Part shown: piece by piece, positions 53,450 to 61,871 of the stretch | How positions within the stretch are numbered: position 1 is the stretch's first letter | Layout: the number at the start of each line of letters is the position of its first letter | Assembly (NCBI RefSeq): GCF_000746025.2 | Contig: NZ_CP045798.1 | Location: forward strand, 1,536,501-1,600,500 | Length of the DNA stretch: 64,000 nucleotides | Source of the DNA: Thermanaerosceptrum fracticalcis | Lineage (GTDB): Bacteria; Bacillota; Peptococcia; DRI-13 | Direction of reading: 5' to 3' | The notes under the pieces: model-generated | The model's input: only the letters and a program-made list of their open reading frames with translations | Database searches by the model: none | Told to the model about the DNA's origin: nothing | Translations under genes and position numbers: made by a program

Positions 53450-55420
53450 ATGAAATGCAATAAAGATGAGGTTACAAATGTAGGAATTAATTTAAAAGCA
53501 GGAACGGCGGAAGAAATCATGGCTAAATACGATCGTGAATTTGCCTTTCGTAAGTTCCAAGGACCCTGGGCCCGTATCATCACAATAATATGTGTAATTT
53601 GGTCCCTGGGGCAATTATATACGGCTGCTTTTGGTATCTTCCCTTCCACCCTGCAAAGAGCCCCTCACGTCGGTTTCGCACTGGTCCTGATTTTTCTTTT
53701 GTATCCAGCCATGCGCAAAAGTAAAAGTATAAAAATTCCCTGGTATGACTACATACTGGCTATACTCTCTGCCTTAGTATCCTTGTACCATGTGATTTTT
53801 TATGAAGACCTTATCAACAGAGCAGGAAATTTTAATGACATGGATATGTGGATATCTGTTATCGCAGTTCTCCTGATCATCGAAGCTACACGTAGAATTG
53901 CCGGCCCTGTCATCACTTCTTTGGGAGTTGTTTTCCTGTTATACGCTTATTTTGGTCCAGAATTTTCCGGGTTTTTAGCCCATCCGGGCTTTACTGTGAA
54001 AAGAATTGCTACCTTTCAGTGGCTGAGCACTGAAGGTATCCTGGGCATTCCCATAGATGTTTCGTCCACTTTTATCTTTCTTTTTATGCTCTTTGCCGCA
54101 TTTTTAAAGAAAACGGGTATCGGTGACTGGATGACCAATGTGGCCGTAGGTTTAACCGGCAGTGCTACAGGGGGACCTGCCAAAGCCGCGGTAGTGGCCA
54201 GCGCGACGCAAGGCACCATTTCCGGCAGTTCCGTAGCCAATACGGTGGGTACGGGATCCGTGACCATCCCTTTAATGAAAAGTATCGGATACCGCCCAGA
54301 ATTTGCCGGAGCTGTAGAAGCTGCCGCCTCCACAGGCGGGCAGTTGATGCCGCCAATCATGGGTGCAGCAGCCTTTGTGATGACAGAGTTTCTCAATATT
54401 CCCTATTATAAGATAGCCCTGGCCGCTGCTATACCGGCTCTCCTGTACTTTACAGGCATCTTTATCACCGTTCATTTGGAAGCTAAAAAAACGGGGCTTA
54501 AGGGCCTTCCCAGAGAACAACTGCCTGACTGGAAACATCTGCTCAAGACGAAATGGTTTTTATCCCTGCCCCTTTTCGGCATTATCGTCATGCTGGTTAA
54601 AGGATTTACTCCTATGCTGGCAGCCCTTATCGGCATCTTAATGATAATTGCCGTAGCCATGATCCTCCCCGAAACCCGGCTGAATCTTGAGGATTTAGTC
54701 CAAGGATTGGAAGATGGGGCCCGCTCCGCCCTGCCTGTAGTGACAGCATGCGCCACAGCAGGTATCATTGTGGGCGTCATTACCCTTTCCGGACTGGGAT
54801 TGAAGATGGCCGGCGGCATTGTGGGTTTAGCCGGAGGTAACGTTTATTTAACCCTCCTTTATACCATGATTGGTTCTCTTATCCTGGGCATGGGTGTACC
54901 TACTACTGCGAACTATATTATCCAGGCGACGGTTTCTGCCCCCGCTTTGGTACAGGTAGGCATCAATCCCTTGGCCGCCCATTTGTTCGTTTTCTATTTC
55001 GGTATCGTCGCCGATATCACTCCCCCGGTAGCCTTAGCAGCCTTCGCGGGTTCGGGGATTGCCAGGTCTGACCCCTTTAGGACCGGTTTTGAGGCCTTTA
55101 AGCTGGGATTTGCTGCTTACCTTGTACCTTATATCTTTGCCCTCTCCCCTGTTTTAATCCTGGTTAATGTTACACCTTTAGCCATCACCAAGGCACTAAT
55201 TACAGCCCTCATCGGTATGTTTGGCATAGGGGCCAGCACCACCGGCTTCTTTGTTACCCGCTGTTACTGGTGGGAAAGGCTCCTTCTCTTCCCGGCAGGT
55301 GTCTGCTTGATTGACCCCGGCTCTTTTACCGATACTATCGGTTTAGTCATCATCGTAGTGATTTATGGCCTGCAAAAGTTGCGCAGCCGTTCTCCTAAAA
55401 GGCCATACGTAAATACTTAG
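53450..55420 (+). CDS. TRAP transporter fused permease (DctQM type, set 1)
   Basis: A 656-aa polytopic permease combining small and large TRAP membrane subunits, as usual for TAXI systems. ATG 53450 (AAAGGGG seven bases before) is preferred; the 40-codon upstream extension lacks a site. TQGTISGSSVANTVGTGSVT and ASTGGQLMPPIMGAAAFVM are core DctM signatures, with VPTTANYIIQAT and FGIVADITPPVALAAFAGSG later. It is cation-driven. It ends at a strong terminator. Confidence 0.95.
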   Translation: MKCNKDEVTNVGINLKAGTAEEIMAKYDREFAFRKFQGPWARIITIICVIWSLGQLYTAAFGIFPSTLQRAPHVGFALVLIFLLYPAMRKSKSIKIPWYDYILAILSALVSLYHVIFYEDLINRAGNFNDMDMWISVIAVLLIIEATRRIAGPVITSLGVVFLLYAYFGPEFSGFLAHPGFTVKRIATFQWLSTEGILGIPIDVSSTFIFLFMLFAAFLKKTGIGDWMTNVAVGLTGSATGGPAKAAVVASATQGTISGSSVANTVGTGSVTIPLMKSIGYRPEFAGAVEAAASTGGQLMPPIMGAAAFVMTEFLNIPYYKIALAAAIPALLYFTGIFITVHLEAKKTGLKGLPREQLPDWKHLLKTKWFLSLPLFGIIVMLVKGFTPMLAALIGILMIIAVAMILPETRLNLEDLVQGLEDGARSALPVVTACATAGIIVGVITLSGLGLKMAGGIVGLAGGNVYLTLLYTMIGSLILGMGVPTTANYIIQATVSAPALVQVGINPLAAHLFVFYFGIVADITPPVALAAFAGSGIARSDPFRTGFEAFKLGFAAYLVPYIFALSPVLILVNVTPLAITKALITALIGMFGIGASTTGFFVTRCYWWERLLLFPAGVCLIDPGSFTDTIGLVIIVVIYGLQKLRSRSPKRPYVNT

Positions 55421-55424
55421 TGAC

Positions 55425-55448
55425 AAAGGGAGCTTCGAGCTCCCTTTT
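55425..55448 (+). terminator. Terminator of TRAP set 1
   Basis: AAAGGGAGCT and AGCTCCCTTT pair around a TCG-centred loop, with T-rich sequence after. Confidence 0.85.
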
Positions 55449-55523
55449 AATTTATTTCATTTATTTGTATATTGTATTTTGTATGACAAATACAAAATAT
55501 TCGCAACTTATCCCTCTCTTGTC

Positions 55524-55552
55524 TTGAGTTAGCCCGGATAGTGTTATATAAT
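55524..55552 (+). promoter_or_regulatory. Sigma-A promoter of TRAP set 2
   Basis: TTGAGT (55524-55529) and TATAAT (55547-55552) are separated by exactly 17 bp, 45 bp before the TAXI gene at 55597. Confidence 0.7.
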
Positions 55553-55596
55553 AGTAAACGGGGTTTGACCCCTAAAAAGTTAGGGAGGGTAAAAAG

Positions 55597-56547
55597 ATGA
55601 ACAAAAAAGTTGTTGCTCTTGTCTTATGTGTTTTCATGTTTGCAGCACTGGCAACCGGTTGCGGTGAAAGTAAAAAATTTGTAAACATCGCTACCGGTGG
55701 AACCACAGGTACTTATTTCCCCTTAGGTGGAGCTTTGGCTGATATCTGGAACAAAAATATTAAAGGTATGAATGCTACTGCGCAAAGTACCGGTGCCTCT
55801 GTAGCCAACGTTAACCTCTTAAGAGACGGTAAAGTAGAAGTTATTTTTGTACAAAACGACATCGCTTACTATGCCGCTAACGGGACAGAATCCTTTAAAG
55901 ACAAGAAGTATGAAGAAATCAGAGGTTTTGCTACCCTGTATCCCGAAAATATCCAAATCGTAACCAGGGCTGACAAAGGGATTAACACTTTAGCTGATCT
56001 CAAAGGTAAGAAAATCGCCGTAGGCGCTGCCGGAAGCGGTACAGAAGCCAATGCCCGTCAAATTCTTGAAGCCGCCGGTATTACTTATAACGATATCACT
56101 GTGCAGTACCTCTCCTTCGGTGAAGCAGCCAACAACCTGAAGGACGGTAACATCGACGCCGCCTTCGTAACCGCCGGTTATCCCACCGCCGCTATCTCCG
56201 ACATCGCCGCTCAGCATAAAATTGTTTTAATCCCTGTTGATGATGCTACTGCCGATAAACTCATCCAAAAATATCCTTTCTATGCCAAAGATACTATCCC
56301 CGCCAACACTTATAAAGACCAGACCACAGAAGTGAAAGGCGTCGCCGTTATGGCTATGCTGGCTGTAAGTTCCAAAATGGATGAGAAAACAGCATACAGC
56401 CTCATTAAAACTATGTATGAAAATCAAGAAAGATTAAAAGCAGCCCATGCCAAAGGCGCTCTCATCAAACCGGAAACCGGTAAAAAAGGTATGGGGATTA
56501 AACTCCATCCTGGTGCAGAAAAGTTCTTTAACGAGCAAAAGAAATAG
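55597..56547 (+). CDS. TAXI-family TRAP substrate-binding lipoprotein (set 2)
   Basis: A 316-aa receptor with a lipoprotein signal (LATGCG). The pocket signature reads IATGGTTGTYFPLGGALADI, and GKKIAVGAAGSGTEANARQI follows. AGGGAGGG precedes ATG 55597. It resembles the set 1 receptor but is clearly diverged, so the two systems probably have different ligands. Confidence 0.93.
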   Translation: MNKKVVALVLCVFMFAALATGCGESKKFVNIATGGTTGTYFPLGGALADIWNKNIKGMNATAQSTGASVANVNLLRDGKVEVIFVQNDIAYYAANGTESFKDKKYEEIRGFATLYPENIQIVTRADKGINTLADLKGKKIAVGAAGSGTEANARQILEAAGITYNDITVQYLSFGEAANNLKDGNIDAAFVTAGYPTAAISDIAAQHKIVLIPVDDATADKLIQKYPFYAKDTIPANTYKDQTTEVKGVAVMAMLAVSSKMDEKTAYSLIKTMYENQERLKAAHAKGALIKPETGKKGMGIKLHPGAEKFFNEQKK

Positions 56548-56561
56548 TCTGAAGGGGGAAA

Positions 56562-56589
56562 CTGAGCATTGGAGCAATCCAATGCTCAG
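56562..56589 (+). promoter_or_regulatory. Intercistronic stem-loop between TAXI and DUF1850 genes
   Basis: CTGAGCATTGG and CCAATGCTCAG form a perfect 11-bp stem with a 6-base loop, ending five bases before the DUF1850 start. With only ATTTT after it, it could end some transcripts or stabilise the receptor mRNA, giving more receptor than permease. Confidence 0.6.
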
Positions 56590-56594
56590 ATTTT

Positions 56595-57122
56595 ATGAAA
56601 AGACACCTGGTAAAAATTTTTCTCGCAGCGTTTATCCCGGCTGTATTGTTGATGCTTTGGGGGATGGAAAAAGATACAGTATTGACGATTCGCGATGTGG
56701 AACACAAAATAGAAAAGGAACTTTCTGTACCCGGAAAAGAGTTTACCTTGATTTACACACACTCGGTGCATAAAACCCCTGTCTATGAAACTTTTATCAT
56801 TAGTAAGGATAACCGCTTCATTTTAAAAGAAGTACGCTACTCTTCCCTGGGAGTAGGTATGCCTTTTACCGATGAAGGCGGTGTCTTTACCAACGAAAAC
56901 GGGCAATTTGTTTTACGCTTCGACCGGACCTTACAAGCTATTCCTATCAGGGTTTCGCCAATACCTGACCACGCTATTCAAATAGATAATGCAACATATC
57001 CCCTGCTGGCTTTTGCAAAACCGGAAAGTCTCCTGGAAATCAGGGCCAAGCAAAAATTGGTCTTAAAAAACATTAATTACGTAGATAAAGGGGCGAAAAA
57101 ATGGCTGACAACCTCAAATTAG
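56595..57122 (+). CDS. DUF1850 protein
   Basis: A 175-aa protein with one N-terminal membrane segment (LVKIFLAAFIPAVLLMLWG). The extracytoplasmic domain begins EFTLIYTHSVHKTPVYETF, typical of DUF1850 proteins found between TAXI receptors and TRAP permeases. No ribosome site is visible before ATG 56595 because the hairpin sits there, so translation may depend on reinitiation. It overlaps the permease gene by 22 bp. It is a presumed accessory or assembly factor. Confidence 0.85.
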   Translation: MKRHLVKIFLAAFIPAVLLMLWGMEKDTVLTIRDVEHKIEKELSVPGKEFTLIYTHSVHKTPVYETFIISKDNRFILKEVRYSSLGVGMPFTDEGGVFTNENGQFVLRFDRTLQAIPIRVSPIPDHAIQIDNATYPLLAFAKPESLLEIRAKQKLVLKNINYVDKGAKKWLTTSN

Positions 57123-59044
57123 AAAGCGTCGACAACAGCGAAGAAATTCTTAAAAAATATGATAAAGAATCTGACTACCGGAAATTGACGGGTTTCGGGG
57201 CAAAACTCGTATCCGCCATTGCCATAACCTTTTCGCTTTTTCAAATTTATACGGCAGTGTTTGGCGTTTTAGATGCGATGATCCAGAGATCTGTCCATAT
57301 CGCCTTTGGTTTCTGCCTGATTTTCCTTTTGTATCCGGCCAAGAAAAGCTGGCCCCGGCATAGCGTCCATCCGGTGGATATGATTTTTTCCGTGCTGGGG
57401 GCCGCAGTGCCCATGTATATCGTCGTGTTTTACCAGGACCTGGTGTCCAGGGCAGGAACAGTAACCACCCTTGATTTTATGGTAGGTTTATTAGCAGTGG
57501 TACTCGTCATTGAAGCGGCCCGCCGTGTGGTCGGGTGGCCTATGGTGACCATTGCCCTCCTCTTCATTGCCTATGCGCTCCTGGGCCCTTATATCCCGGG
57601 GGAACTGGCCCACAGGGGAGCAGACCTGGATACACTGGTACAGCATCTTTTCTATACCACTGAAGGCATCTTTGGTATTCCCATCGGTGTCTCTTCTACC
57701 TTTATCTTCCTTTTCATCTTATTTGGGGCCTACCTGGAGAAGACGGGTATGGGACAATTCTTTATCGACATTGCCAATGCCATTGCCGGTTGGGCTTCCG
57801 GCGGTCCCGCAAAGGTAGCCGTACTTTCCAGCGGACTCATGGGTACTGTTTCCGGTAGCTCCGTGGCTAACGTTGTGGGAACTGGCAGTTTTACCATCCC
57901 CATGATGAAAAAGTTAGGGTACAAACCGGAATTTGCCGGCGCCGTAGAAGCAACTGCCTCTACCGGTGGCCAGCTGATGCCCCCCATTATGGGGGCCGCT
58001 GCCTTCCTGATGTCAGAGTTTACCCAAACTCCCTATGTTACGATAATCGCCGCTGCCGTTATCCCGGCCCTCCTTTATTATTTTGGTGTCTGGACCGGCG
58101 TTCACCTGGAAGCCAGGCGTTTGGGCCTGCGAGGCTTGAACCGTGACGAGCTTCCCAAGTTTAAAAGCCTGGTGGTGGAAAGAGGACATTTGATCGTTCC
58201 CCTATTGGCTATCATCTACTTGCTGGTTTCCGGGTTTACGCCTATGAAGGCGGCTCTTTACGCCATCGTGTTATCAATCGGTGTCTCTATGCTTAAAAAG
58301 AACACCCGGATTGGTCTAGTGGATATAATTGAGGGCCTGGAGCAAGGAGCCAGGGGTGTGCTGGGAGTCCTGGCCGCCACTGCCTGTGCCGGTATCATCA
58401 TTGGAGTAGTAACCATGACCGGTCTGGGTCTGAAACTGGGTACTACTCTGGTGGACCTGGCTCAAGGACAATTACTTCTCACCCTCTTCTTTACCATGAT
58501 TACCTCCATCATCCTGGGGATGGGTGTACCCACCACAGCCAACTACGTCATAACTTCCACCATAGCTGCTCCCGCCCTTGTCCTCATCGGCGTGCCTGTC
58601 CTGGCGGCCCACATGTTTGCCTTCTATTTCGGTATTATCGCCGACGTTACGCCACCGGTAGCGCTGGCTGCCTTTGCCGGAGCGGGGATTGCCAAGGCCG
58701 ACCCGCTAAGAACAGGCTTTAACGCCTCCAAACTGGCTATCGCAGCCTTCCTGGTACCCTATATCTTTGTTTATAACCCGGCCCTGCTGATGATTGATGT
58801 ACACGCCTGGGAAATGGTCCAGATTACCATTACTTCCGTCATCGGCATTATCGGTGTCAGTGCGGGGGTTGCCGGTTTTTTACTCACCAACCTATCATTT
58901 ATTGAGCGCATTGCGTTCTTTGTTGGCGGGATCATGCTGGTAACGCCGGGTACCTATACAGACATTATAGGTGCAGCAATCCTGGTAATTGGCTATCTCA
59001 TACAGAAGAAAAAAGAATTGGCGCAAAAGAAAGCCCGTGCTTAA
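57101..59044 (+). CDS. TRAP transporter fused permease (DctQM type, set 2)
   Basis: A 647-aa permease paralogous to set 1 (GTVSGSSVANVVGTGSFTIP, ASTGGQLMPPIMGAAAF, GVPTTANYVITSTIAAPALV, FYFGIIADVTPPVALAAFAG). AAAGGGG precedes ATG 57101. Set 2 has the full receptor-DUF1850-permease order; set 1 lacks DUF1850. Confidence 0.95.
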   Translation: MADNLKLESVDNSEEILKKYDKESDYRKLTGFGAKLVSAIAITFSLFQIYTAVFGVLDAMIQRSVHIAFGFCLIFLLYPAKKSWPRHSVHPVDMIFSVLGAAVPMYIVVFYQDLVSRAGTVTTLDFMVGLLAVVLVIEAARRVVGWPMVTIALLFIAYALLGPYIPGELAHRGADLDTLVQHLFYTTEGIFGIPIGVSSTFIFLFILFGAYLEKTGMGQFFIDIANAIAGWASGGPAKVAVLSSGLMGTVSGSSVANVVGTGSFTIPMMKKLGYKPEFAGAVEATASTGGQLMPPIMGAAAFLMSEFTQTPYVTIIAAAVIPALLYYFGVWTGVHLEARRLGLRGLNRDELPKFKSLVVERGHLIVPLLAIIYLLVSGFTPMKAALYAIVLSIGVSMLKKNTRIGLVDIIEGLEQGARGVLGVLAATACAGIIIGVVTMTGLGLKLGTTLVDLAQGQLLLTLFFTMITSIILGMGVPTTANYVITSTIAAPALVLIGVPVLAAHMFAFYFGIIADVTPPVALAAFAGAGIAKADPLRTGFNASKLAIAAFLVPYIFVYNPALLMIDVHAWEMVQITITSVIGIIGVSAGVAGFLLTNLSFIERIAFFVGGIMLVTPGTYTDIIGAAILVIGYLIQKKKELAQKKARA

Positions 59045-59123
59045 CTTAACGATATCCGATAACCGACGTCCGACTACCGACTTATGTTAATTCTGTCGGG
59101 TAATGAGATAGGCATAAGCTGTG

Positions 59124-59147
59124 AAGACCTGGTGAAAACCAGGTCTT
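59124..59147 (+). terminator. Terminator of TRAP set 2
   Basis: AAGACCTGGT and ACCAGGTCTT form a perfect 10-bp stem closed by a GAAA tetraloop; the T-tract is weak (TAGATTGTT). Confidence 0.6.
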
Positions 59148-59381
59148 AGATTGTTAACAAAGTATACGACAAAGGTATTTGCCGGAGGGGATTTAAAGCC
59201 TTTGTTCAAGAGAGCGATCGAAGGCGATGTGGTGAGGGCGTGTACCCCGGGTGGGGCTGGGAGTCCCCTCATTGTCTTGCATAGCGAACCCGAGCCTGAG
59301 AGAGCTTTTTCCCACATCAGGCATCATGAGCCGGAGGAAAGTACCTTTGTCAGCGGTCTTCATTTTACTCTGTGAGTTTAT
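59148..59381. other. Unassigned GC-rich stretch between TRAP set 2 and the alcohol dehydrogenase
   Basis: An open plus frame (59151-59375) reads VFAGGDLKPLFKRAIEGDVV, then RACTPGGAG, but has no ribosome site and only a TTG at its left end. Its composition is closer to the dehydrogenase gene that follows than to the TRAP genes. I recognise neither a protein family nor an RNA motif. Confidence 0.3.
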
Positions 59382-59432
59382 ACAAGTGACATTATCATAG
59401 AATAATCACAAGTGCATTATCATAGAATAATC
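59382..59432. repeat. Tandem 25/26-bp repeat with internal dyad upstream of the alcohol dehydrogenase
   Basis: The unit ACAAGTG(A)CATTATCATAGAATAATC occurs twice back to back (59382-59407 and 59408-59432), differing by one inserted A. Each contains ATTAT-CATAGA-ATAAT, an inverted repeat. Tandem dyads 90-140 bp before a start are typical of operators. Confidence 0.6.
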
Positions 59433-59488
59433 ACAATAACAAAAGTTCTACTTTACAGGGCGAAGAAAGTATGGTACCATCTGGGCAA

Positions 59489-59500
59489 GTAACATGTTAC
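59489..59500. promoter_or_regulatory. Perfect palindrome GTAACATGTTAC
   Basis: A 12-bp perfect palindrome 25 bp before the dehydrogenase start. The core ACATGTTACAA is also at the centre of the upstream activating region of acd-etfBA (6254-6264), which may indicate a shared regulator. Confidence 0.45.
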
Positions 59501-59524
59501 AATTTTCACAAACCGGAGGTTAAG

Positions 59525-60745
59525 ATGATCATGTGGGAAGCTAAAATCAATCCGTTCAAGGTATTCGAACTCCGCTGCAAGAATACCACCTATTTAGGAA
59601 TAGGAGCCATAAACAAAATCGGTGACATCCTAGATGTGCTTAAGAGTATGGGTATCTCAAGGGTATTTCTCATCACCGGCAAAAACTCGTATAAGACCAG
59701 CGGTGCATGGGATGTGGTCAAACCGGCCCTTGAAAAAGCAGGTCTCGAGTATGCAATTTATGACAGGGTTGGCCCTAACCCCACGGTTGACATGATCGAC
59801 GAAGCCGCGGCGATGGGCCGCCAAATGGGTGCCCGGGCAGTGATAGGCATAGGTGGCGGGAGCCCAATAGATACCGCCAAAGGAGTGGCAATCCTATTAG
59901 AGTACAAAGACAGAACGGGAAGGGACCTCTACGAGCAGAAATTCATCCCTGAAAAGGCAGTCCCCATCATAGCCATAAACCTCACCCACGGCACCGGCAC
60001 GGAGGTCGACAGGTTCGCGGTGGCCACAATCCCAGAAAAGAACTACAAGCCCGCCATTGCTTACGACTGCATTTATCCCCTTTTCGCCATCGATGACCCC
60101 GAGCTCATGACAAAACTGGATGGGATCCAGACTGTGGCCGTCACAGTGGATGCCCTGAACCACATTACCGAGTCCTCAACGACCCTTGCCGCATCCCCTT
60201 ACAGCATTTTAACCGCAAAAGAGACGGTAAGGCTCATCGCCCGCTACCTGCCGGTTGCAATAAATGAGCCCGACAACCTGATAGCCCGCTACTATCTACT
60301 GTATGCTTCGGCCCTGGCCGGTATCTCTTTCGACAACGGCCTCCTGCACCTCACCCACGCTCTGGAGCATCCTTTAAGCGCCGTAAAGCCGGAATTGCCT
60401 CACGGCCTAGGACTGGGCGCGCTGCTACCTGCCATAATCAAGACCATCTACCCTGTGGCAGCCGAAGTGCTGGCCGATATTTACAACCCGATAGTGCCTG
60501 AGCTGAAAGGTCTGCCCGGCGAGGCAGAGTACGCGGCCAGGAAGGTAGAAGAATGGCTCTTTACCGTGGGGTGCACCAAAAAGCTGGCGGACTTCGGATT
60601 TACCGAAAAGGACATCCCGATGCTGGTCGAACTGGCCATGACGACCCCGTCCCTGGGGTTGCTGCTTTCACTTTCACCCGTAAAGGCCACCGAGGAGGTA
60701 ATAAGGCGGATATATGAAGAATCGCTCCATCCCATGAGCAAATAG
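59525..60745 (+). CDS. Iron-containing alcohol dehydrogenase (group III)
   Basis: A 406-aa NAD(P)-dependent dehydrogenase. The nucleotide-binding loop is IGIGGGSPIDTAKGVA. Metal ligands are Asp in GTEVDRF and His residues in LTHALEHPLSAVKPELPHG. ATG 59525 is chosen because CGGAGG lies five bases upstream; a longer frame from 59471 spans the palindromic operator. It probably interconverts an aldehyde and alcohol. Base composition is richer in G+C than the flanking genes, and a transposase remnant follows, so acquisition by transfer is possible. Confidence 0.9.
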   Translation: MIMWEAKINPFKVFELRCKNTTYLGIGAINKIGDILDVLKSMGISRVFLITGKNSYKTSGAWDVVKPALEKAGLEYAIYDRVGPNPTVDMIDEAAAMGRQMGARAVIGIGGGSPIDTAKGVAILLEYKDRTGRDLYEQKFIPEKAVPIIAINLTHGTGTEVDRFAVATIPEKNYKPAIAYDCIYPLFAIDDPELMTKLDGIQTVAVTVDALNHITESSTTLAASPYSILTAKETVRLIARYLPVAINEPDNLIARYYLLYASALAGISFDNGLLHLTHALEHPLSAVKPELPHGLGLGALLPAIIKTIYPVAAEVLADIYNPIVPELKGLPGEAEYAARKVEEWLFTVGCTKKLADFGFTEKDIPMLVELAMTTPSLGLLLSLSPVKATEEVIRRIYEESLHPMSK

Positions 60746-60793
60746 CTTAAATCCAAAACCAGAGGAAATTTTTTAAAATAAAACGACGTAACT

Positions 60794-61000
60794 ATGTTTT
60801 CCACACCCCAATATTTTGCTAATATTTTAGCAAAACGTTTCGGGGTGATTTTTTTGGTATTAATATGGGACTTTAACTTATTTCTCGATGAATATATAAA
60901 CCTAGGTAAATCAAACGACTTCCCGGAAGTAGAATCTTGTCCTGTTTGTCGGGGAATAGTGCGTCTATTGAGGCACGCAGGTGCCCTAGACTGTGCCTAG
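60794..61000 (+). pseudogene. Truncated transposase-like protein (DUF6431-like N-terminus)
   Basis: A 68-codon frame ends in ESCPVCRGIVRLLRHAGALD, resembling the zinc-ribbon start (CPVC...LLRHG) of DUF6431/IS-type transposases, then stops. No catalytic domain follows before cobO. It is the remains of an insertion sequence. A GTGCGAC/GTCGCAC hairpin (61003-61021) lies just after it. Confidence 0.45.
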
Positions 61001-61072
61001 AGTTGGTGCGACTGCCTGTCGCACAAAAAGGGAACTTCCCGGCTCCCAAAACTTATACTTTCCGATATATTT

Positions 61073-61105
61073 AAAAAGAGTATGCTTTAATGGCATACTC
61101 TTTTT
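61073..61105. terminator. Bidirectional terminator before cobO (3' side)
   Basis: AAAAAGAGTATGC and GCATACTCTTTTT form a long perfect stem that carries its own T-tract on both strands. Confidence 0.85.
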
Positions 61106-61115
61106 ATGTTTCCTG

Positions 61116-61703
61116 TTAATTTTCTATCCCCATCCTGGCCTCTACACCTTTTGTATAGTAATGTTTAATTTCCTTCATTTCCGTGACCAGGTCAGCCTTT
61201 TCAATTAGCTCTGGAGTGGCCCCCCGCCCCGTTAGCACCAGTTCCACATCATCTCTCTTGCTGTCAATTAAGTCTTCCACCTGTTCCCAGGTCACCAGGC
61301 CAAAATGTAAAGCCACGTTAAGCTCATCCAAGACCACCAGTTGATATTCCCCGCTGGTTAAGGCCTCCTTCGCCATCTTAATCCCTTTTTCCATCAGTTC
61401 TACATACTCCCTGGGCGGTTGTCCCGGGGAAAAGATAACAACTTTATCACGCCACTTGGCCAGTTCCTCTTCCGGCATACTCCCTTCTTTTACTACAAAA
61501 AAGGGTTTACCCATGGTTTCCAAGGTCAGGTTAGGAGAAATACCCGGTAAAATCTTATGCTCGCTGTAAACCTTCGCTTTCATAAACTGCAGGAATAAAA
61601 CTTTTTTACCCGCTCCCAGGGCACGAATGGTTAAGCCGATGGCCGCTGTGGTTTTCCCTTTGCCGTCACCTGTATAGACTTGTACATATCCTTTGAACGC
61701 CAC
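61116..61703 (-). CDS. cobO: Cob(I)yrinic acid a,c-diamide adenosyltransferase
   Basis: Transfers the adenosyl group of ATP to reduced corrinoids to make the coenzyme B12 form. It has 195 aa, P-loop TGDGKGKTTAAIGLTIRALG at the N-terminus and LVVLDELNVALHFGL as Walker B. The start is GTG 61703 with GGAGG upstream. The family is CobO/BtuR/CobA. It is a single-gene unit here. Confidence 0.95.
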   Translation of the reverse strand: MAFKGYVQVYTGDGKGKTTAAIGLTIRALGAGKKVLFLQFMKAKVYSEHKILPGISPNLTLETMGKPFFVVKEGSMPEEELAKWRDKVVIFSPGQPPREYVELMEKGIKMAKEALTSGEYQLVVLDELNVALHFGLVTWEQVEDLIDSKRDDVELVLTGRGATPELIEKADLVTEMKEIKHYYTKGVEARMGIEN

Positions 61704-61871
61704 AAAAAACCCTCCTTTTAATCTATCTAATTTTATTTTACCGTAATCTCACAGTTTCACCGCATTTTCCGGAAAACTTTTTCGGAGTTTTATGGTTTAT
61801 CTGAGACGATATATTCGTTTAATATAGATAAAAAGGACATACAGCGCATAGCTTTACGTCCTCTCTTCTTT

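Noticed and set aside
59151-59375. 74-codon plus-strand ORF as a gene
   Set aside because: No ATG or ribosome site and no recognised family; kept only as an unassigned stretch.
61003-61021. GTGCGAC/GTCGCAC hairpin as a terminator
   Set aside because: No T-tract follows on the plus strand, and on the minus strand the T-run lies on the wrong side; the real terminator is at 61073-61105.
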